DNA from: SLLG01 sp964403935
GTDB lineage: Bacteria > Verrucomicrobiota > Verrucomicrobiia > Opitutales > Oceanipulchritudinaceae
Direction of reading: 5' to 3'
NCBI GenBank assembly: GCA_964403935.1
Contig: CAYOIB010000091.1
Span: 1 to 9,986 of the forward strand
Length of the DNA stretch: 9,986 nt
Part shown: piece by piece, positions 6,953 to 9,986 of the stretch
Layout: each line of letters starts with the position of its first letter
How positions within the stretch are numbered: position 1 is the first letter of the stretch
Made by a program: the position numbers and the translations under genes
The notes under the pieces: model-generated
Seen by the model: only the letters and a program-made list of their open reading frames with translations
The model's database searches: none
Told to the model about the DNA's origin: nothing

Positions 6953-7516
6953 ATGGCAATGGCTAAAGTAAATACGATCAGGAAGAAGAATGTGATTCGT
7001 TATAATAACGATCCCTGTGTGGTGCTGGAGTGCGCCATTCGCACCCCGCCGAACTTGACGTCGTTTTGCCAGATGCAATTGCGTAACCTTGTGAACGGGA
7101 AAGCGATCCATGTGCGTTGCCCCGTCAGCGAGAGCTTCGAAATCCTCCCGACGGAGCAGCGGAAAGTGGAGTTCAGCTACGAGAACCAAGGCGTTTATGC
7201 GTTCATGGATGACGACACTTTCGAGCTGATCGAATTGAATCGGGACACGATCGAAGACGCCGTGAACTATCTTGTGCCGGGGCAGAAATACGAGCTCCAG
7301 TACATCGACAGCAGCCCTTTTAATATCAACCTCCCCTCGGCCATTGAAATGAAGGTCATTGAAGCGCCGGATGCCGTGCGCGGAGATACTTCCGGGAACG
7401 TTCAGAAGCCTGTTACGGTGGAAACCGGCTTCACCGTCAACGTCCCCCTCTTCATCAAGGAGGGTGAGACGATCCGGATCAGCACGGACGACGGAAGCTA
7501 CCTGGGTCGGGCCTGA
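6953..7516 (+). CDS. efp: Translation elongation factor P with non-canonical Asn34 loop
   Basis: EF-P binds ribosomes stalled on consecutive prolines, between the P and E sites, and restores peptide bond formation. The product is 187 residues, normal for the family. The KOW-like domain I spans about 1-62, OB domain II about 66-128 and domain III about 131-187, ending with the family signature GFTVNVPLFIKEGETIRISTDDG-type sequence and SYLGR. The domain I loop that normally reads PGKGQAF, with a modified Lys34, reads TPPNLTSF here, putting Asn at 34. This excludes the known lysylation, hypusination-like and rhamnosylation chemistries at that residue. The start is ambiguous between ATG at 6953 and ATG at 6959 (MAMAK), with no Shine-Dalgarno to decide; I took the first because it places the loop residue at 34. 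It is monocistronic, converging with dciA 55 nt downstream. Confidence 0.95.
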   Translation: MAMAKVNTIRKKNVIRYNNDPCVVLECAIRTPPNLTSFCQMQLRNLVNGKAIHVRCPVSESFEILPTEQRKVEFSYENQGVYAFMDDDTFELIELNRDTIEDAVNYLVPGQKYELQYIDSSPFNINLPSAIEMKVIEAPDAVRGDTSGNVQKPVTVETGFTVNVPLFIKEGETIRISTDDGSYLGRA

Positions 7517-7532
7517 ACAGGTCCCATCGATA

Positions 7533-7558
7533 GCGCCGGGTCAATGCCGGTCCGGCGT
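7533..7558. terminator. GC-rich hairpin between converging efp and dciA
   Basis: GCGCCGG (7533-7539) can pair with CCGGCGT (7552-7558), the outermost pair being G-T, around a 12-nt loop in the 55-nt spacer after the efp stop. There is no T-run on either side, so it would be at most a weak or rho-assisted bidirectional terminator. Confidence 0.25.
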
Positions 7559-7571
7559 CCCCGCAGGCGTC

Positions 7572-8045
7572 TTAGCCGGCGCGCAAGCTGATCCCCTGGA
7601 TACGGCCGCACCCGTCAAGGGAGCGAATCGCGGTCATGATGCGATCTTCCGAAAAGGCCAGTTCACGCCGGGCGGCTGAACCAGGTACGCGAATGATCAA
7701 AGTGCGGGAGGCATCAATTTTCTCGGGTGCACACTGGCCGGCAAATCGTTCCCCGACGATATGATGCCAGTTGCGCGCAATGATCTCCTCGGGTGTTTCC
7801 TTCCCCAGTTGGTAGCGCTCGACGCAGAGCTCCACGAGGGAGTCGATTCCTTTCGCTCCGCGGTCGATGCTTCGGCTGCTCGGTTCCTCCAGACCTCGGA
7901 AGGCACTGATGAGCCTCTGGATGTACGGAGGATAAGACCGCTCAGCCGCCACCATGCGGGTGGGCGCACGGACAACTGAAGGCGTATCGTCTGGATCTGA
8001 ACTCATGAGAAAATCAGACTCAGCTTTCAACACGGCCGCCCGCAT
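7572..8045 (-). CDS. dciA: DciA/DUF721 family protein, probable replicative helicase-loading factor
   Basis: The 157-residue protein ends in a DUF721-like domain (about 84-157): NWHHIVGERFAGQCAP (92-107) corresponds to the conserved W..IVG..A...P core, followed by a TLIIRV strand (115-120), an SAARREL helix (123-129) and a final GISL strand. DciA proteins work with DnaB helicase at replication initiation in bacteria lacking DnaC or DnaI; that role here is from the family. The N-terminal 80 residues show no recognised motif. The start at 8045 is supported by GGGAGGG 5 nt upstream; the internal ATG at 8006 has no such signal. It converges with efp and diverges from troA across 101 nt. I am fairly, not fully, sure of the family, because DUF721 sequences are short and divergent. 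Confidence 0.72.
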   Translation of the reverse strand: MRAAVLKAESDFLMSSDPDDTPSVVRAPTRMVAAERSYPPYIQRLISAFRGLEEPSSRSIDRGAKGIDSLVELCVERYQLGKETPEEIIARNWHHIVGERFAGQCAPEKIDASRTLIIRVPGSAARRELAFSEDRIMTAIRSLDGCGRIQGISLRAG

Positions 8046-8050
8046 GGCAA

Positions 8051-8057
8051 CCCTCCC
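8051..8057 (-). promoter_or_regulatory. Ribosome binding site fixing the dciA start
   Basis: On the minus strand GGGAGGG ends 5 nt before the ATG at 8045. This favours the 157-residue form over the 144-residue form starting at 8006. Confidence 0.65.
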
Positions 8058-8082
8058 TGCACGCGATGCGGCGCACCATTCG

Positions 8083-8088
8083 ATTTTA
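8083..8088 (-). promoter_or_regulatory. Candidate -10 box for dciA
   Basis: On the minus strand TAAAAT (8088-8083) matches TATAAT at five of six positions and lies about 37 nt before the start codon. The -35 position at 17-nt spacing reads TGCAGA, only a partial match, so the promoter assignment is weak. Confidence 0.3.
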
Positions 8089-8112
8089 ACTTGCGGTTTT
8101 CTCTGTCTGCAC

Positions 8113-8126
8113 TTTGACTACTCAAA
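8113..8126. promoter_or_regulatory. Palindrome upstream of troA, candidate metal-regulator operator
   Basis: TTTGACTACTCAAA is an inverted repeat of 5-nt arms (TTTGA/TCAAA) around CTAC. It lies 20 nt before the troA start and overlaps a -10-like CAAAAT (8123-8128). Metal importer genes are commonly repressed by DtxR/MntR- or Fur-family proteins binding such a site, but this sequence does not match a consensus I recognise. Confidence 0.25.
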
Positions 8127-8134
8127 ATTAAAAC

Positions 8135-8141
8135 AGGAGAG
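8135..8141 (+). promoter_or_regulatory. Ribosome binding site of troA
   Basis: AGGAGAG sits 5 nt before the ATG at 8147. A second in-frame ATG at 8159 has a purine-rich GAGGAGAG too close to it, so the first is preferred. Confidence 0.6.
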
Positions 8142-8146
8142 ACCAA

Positions 8147-9154
8147 ATGAGGAGAGGCATGGGTACCGGAGGAAGAATCAGGGAAATCTGCCGGATGGGC
8201 CGAACAGGCCTTTTGGTGGCGGGTTTGGTGATACTGGGGTCCTGGCTGAACGGGCAGGAGGTGAAGCGCTATGAAGTTGTCGCCACGATCGGAATGATCG
8301 GGGACGTGGCCCGGGAGGTTGCGGGGGACCGTGCAACGGTGGTTTATATTGTGGGTGAGGGGGTGGATCCGCACCTGTACACCCCGACCCGCGGGGATGT
8401 TGTGAAGTTCAGGCGGGCAGATATCATCTTCTATAATGGGCTTCTTCTGGAAGGCCGGATGACGGATATTCTGAAGAACATGAAGAGCCGGGGGAAACCG
8501 GTCCACTCCATTGCGGACGCGATTCGGGAGAAGGGGGCCTACCCGATTTTGCCGGCGGACGAAGCCTTTGACCCGCATTTGTGGATGGACTTGACTGGAT
8601 GGGTGGAAGCCACGCGGGTGATTGCGGAGATCCTGAGCGAGTTTGATCCGCCCCATGCCGGAGGGTATGTGGCGAATGCGGAAAATTATATCAACCAGTT
8701 GCAGGCGCTTGATGCATACACCCGGGAGGCGGTCGCCTCGATTCCCGAGGGCCGGCGTGTGCTGGTGACGGCCCATGACGCCTTTGGTTACTTTGGCCGG
8801 GCTTACGGCATTGAAGTGCGCGGTATCCAGGGAATCAGTACGGATTCCGAAGCCGGGCTTCGTGATATTGAGGGCCTGGTCCGATTTATTGTGGAGCGCG
8901 ATATTCCGGCGGTGTTTGTTGAGTCGTCGATTTCTGATCGGAATGTGCACGCCTTGATCGAGGGGGCGGCCGCTCGTGGGCATACCCTGACAATTGGCGG
9001 CGAGCTTTATTCGGATGCCATGGGGCCGTCGGGGAGTTACCGGGGGACCTATATCGGAATGATCGACCACAATGTGACGACCCTTGTGCGTGCCCTTGGA
9101 GGCGAGGTGGCCGAGGGAGGTTTTCAAGGCAAACTGGAGAGGAGCGGTTTGTAA
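8147..9154 (+). CDS. troA: Metal ABC transporter substrate-binding protein, TroA type
   Basis: This 335-residue periplasmic protein captures divalent metal (Mn, Zn or Fe in relatives) for an ABC importer. Residues 20-35 form a hydrophobic signal segment, with likely cleavage near Gly36-Gln37; there is no lipobox Cys, so it should be soluble rather than a lipoprotein. The cluster A-I fold is clear, and the four expected ligands are visible: His76 (DPHLYTP), His144 (DPHLWMD), His210 (TAHDAFGYF) and Asp290 (GELYSDAMG). The His-His-His-Asp set matches Treponema TroA rather than PsaA-like proteins, which have Glu at the third site. The C-terminal GTYIGMIDHNV is also TroA-like. AGGAGAG ends 5 nt before the ATG and supports this start. 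The metal cannot be decided from sequence. The ATPase gene follows after 50 nt. Confidence 0.92.
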   Translation: MRRGMGTGGRIREICRMGRTGLLVAGLVILGSWLNGQEVKRYEVVATIGMIGDVAREVAGDRATVVYIVGEGVDPHLYTPTRGDVVKFRRADIIFYNGLLLEGRMTDILKNMKSRGKPVHSIADAIREKGAYPILPADEAFDPHLWMDLTGWVEATRVIAEILSEFDPPHAGGYVANAENYINQLQALDAYTREAVASIPEGRRVLVTAHDAFGYFGRAYGIEVRGIQGISTDSEAGLRDIEGLVRFIVERDIPAVFVESSISDRNVHALIEGAAARGHTLTIGGELYSDAMGPSGSYRGTYIGMIDHNVTTLVRALGGEVAEGGFQGKLERSGL

Positions 9155-9166
9155 CGCTTTGGGCTT

Positions 9167-9205
9167 ATGGACCTTAAAATGTTGAACGCAGTGATTTCCG
9201 CTTGA
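9167..9205 (+). other. 12-codon reading frame overlapping the troB start
   Basis: Between troA and the ATPase gene, ATG at 9167 opens a 12-residue frame (MDLKMLNAVISA) whose TGA stop (9203-9205) shares its A with the ATPase ATG (9205-9207), forming TGATG. No Shine-Dalgarno precedes either start. It may provide translational coupling, or be chance; nothing shows it is translated. Confidence 0.2.
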
Positions 9206-9986
9206 TGAAAGCCCGCGATCAGGAGCCTTCGGCGCACGTGCCGCTTTCCATCCGCGATCTGACGGTGGCCTACCATCGCAAGCCGGTAATCTGGGACATC
9301 GACCTCGAGATTCCGGAGGGCAAACTCGTCGGCGTGATAGGTCCGAACGGTGCGGGAAAGAGTACCCTTATCAAAGCCTGCCTGGAGTTGGTTCCCCGCG
9401 CGAGTGGAGACATTCGGATTTTCGGCAAACCATACCGTCAGCAGCGGAAGCGGGTGGGGTATGTGCCGCAGCGAGAGAGTGTGGACTGGGATTTCCCCGT
9501 GAGCGTTCTGGATGTCGTAGCAATGGGGACCTATGGACAGTTGGGCTGGTTTCGTCCGGTCAACCGGCGTTGTAAGAACCTGGCGATGGAAGCCCTTGAG
9601 AAAGTGAATTTGGCGGATCTCGCTCACCGGCAGATCAGTCAACTTTCGGGGGGGCAACAGCAGCGTGTCTTTCTCGCCCGGGCCTTGGTGCAGGATGCAA
9701 AACTTTACCTCATGGATGAACCGTTTGCGGCTGTCGATGCGGCGACGGAGCAGGCGATTGTTCGTCTTCTGAGGGAGTTGCGGGAGCGCGGCAGGACCTG
9801 CCTTGTGGTGCACCATGACCTGGCGACGGTGCCGGATTATTTTGATTGGGTGGTGATGATGAACATGCGTGTTGTGGCGAGTGGGCCGACTGCGGAGGTG
9901 TTTACGGCGGAGACGCTGCGGCAAACCTATGGTGGTCGGCTAACGGTGCTGAGCGAAGCGGCGGCGGCGATCCGGAAATCGTTGGA
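9205..9986 (+). CDS. troB: Metal ABC transporter ATP-binding protein (TroB/MntB/ZnuC-like), partial at right edge
   Basis: This is the ATPase that powers the importer fed by the TroA-type protein, acting on the cytoplasmic face of the membrane. The 260 residues inside the window hold every ABC motif: Walker A GPNGAGKS (46-53), Q-loop Gln89 (VPQRESVDWDFP, a sequence characteristic of Mn/Zn/Fe importers), signature LSGGQQQR (147-154), Walker B LYLMDEP (167-173) with catalytic Glu172, a D-loop (AAVDAA) and the H-loop His204. The family is usually 240-260 residues, so only the last few codons should be missing; no stop occurs before 9986. Start is the ATG at 9205, with no Shine-Dalgarno; a 12-codon frame overlaps it. 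The N-terminal ~12 residues (MKARDQEPSAHV) precede the usual first strand. A permease gene is expected next, outside the window. Confidence 0.93.
   Translation, partial: MKARDQEPSAHVPLSIRDLTVAYHRKPVIWDIDLEIPEGKLVGVIGPNGAGKSTLIKACLELVPRASGDIRIFGKPYRQQRKRVGYVPQRESVDWDFPVSVLDVVAMGTYGQLGWFRPVNRRCKNLAMEALEKVNLADLAHRQISQLSGGQQQRVFLARALVQDAKLYLMDEPFAAVDAATEQAIVRLLRELRERGRTCLVVHHDLATVPDYFDWVVMMNMRVVASGPTAEVFTAETLRQTYGGRLTVLSEAAAAIRKSL

Noticed and set aside
6693..6959. 89-residue N-terminal extension of IleRS
   Set aside because: The extension overlaps the divergent efp start and is not IleRS-like; family homology starts at the ATG at 6692.
8924..8926. Glu259 of the metal-binding protein as the third metal ligand (PsaA-like)
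   Set aside because: The AHDAFGYF motif supplies His210 at the TroA third-ligand position; the Glu in VFVESS is conserved in both subfamilies and is not the ligand.
8027..9127. Long minus-strand open frame (366 codons) opposite troA
   Set aside because: It is the shadow of a strongly recognisable troA on the other strand; its product is His/Arg/Pro-rich without a family match, as expected from codon bias in GC-rich DNA.
9124..9924. Minus-strand open frame (266 codons) opposite the ABC ATPase gene
   Set aside because: The plus strand encodes all ABC ATPase motifs in order; the antisense product shows no recognisable domain.
1..9986. CRISPR array, transposon, prophage, or defence system
   Set aside because: No repeat-spacer pattern, no transposase or integrase reading frame, no terminal inverted repeats and no nuclease or toxin-like genes were found; gene content is housekeeping throughout.

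Overview
This is an ordinary-looking chromosomal stretch of a GC-rich bacterium. It carries eight protein genes, almost all housekeeping, and I see no phage, insertion sequence, CRISPR array, tRNA or rRNA gene. The best guess for the host is a Verrucomicrobiota member, possibly Opitutae-like. That guess rests on the gene-content style: a TraR/DksA-family protein with a histone-H1-like Lys/Ala tail, an elongation factor P whose loop lacks the usual Lys/Arg, a homodimeric glycyl-tRNA synthetase, and irregular use of Shine-Dalgarno sequences. It is an inference, not proof.

Layout, left to right. Bases 1-103 are AT-rich, with a strong 13-bp hairpin and a perfect 15-nt tandem repeat; they may be a terminator region or the edge of a gene lying to the left. 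A small glyoxalase-fold (VOC) metalloenzyme gene (104-523, minus) diverges from glycyl-tRNA synthetase (688-2241, plus). Glycyl-tRNA synthetase converges on a three-gene minus-strand cluster read in the order ileS (isoleucyl-tRNA synthetase), a DksA/TraR-like protein, and lspA (lipoprotein signal peptidase). The last two overlap by 14 nt. A 260-nt divergent spacer separates ileS from efp (elongation factor P, plus). efp converges on a DciA/DUF721 gene (minus). That gene diverges from a TroA-type metal-binding lipid-independent periplasmic protein followed by its ABC ATPase (plus), which runs off the right edge.

How the genes fit together. glyQS, ileS and efp serve translation; the DksA-like protein probably acts on transcription or chromatin; lspA matures lipoproteins; DciA is expected to help load the replicative helicase; TroA and TroB are two parts of a Mn/Zn-type importer whose permease gene(s) should lie just to the right.

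The points most worth a second look are modest. EF-P has Asn at the position of the modified Lys34 and a Pro-Pro in that same loop. The DksA-like protein keeps only one of four zinc-finger cysteines and has a basic repetitive N-terminal tail. The left-edge repeat reads in frame as PRKKT twice on the minus strand. A palindrome lies just upstream of troA. I did not find convincing evidence of a wholly new biological system here.
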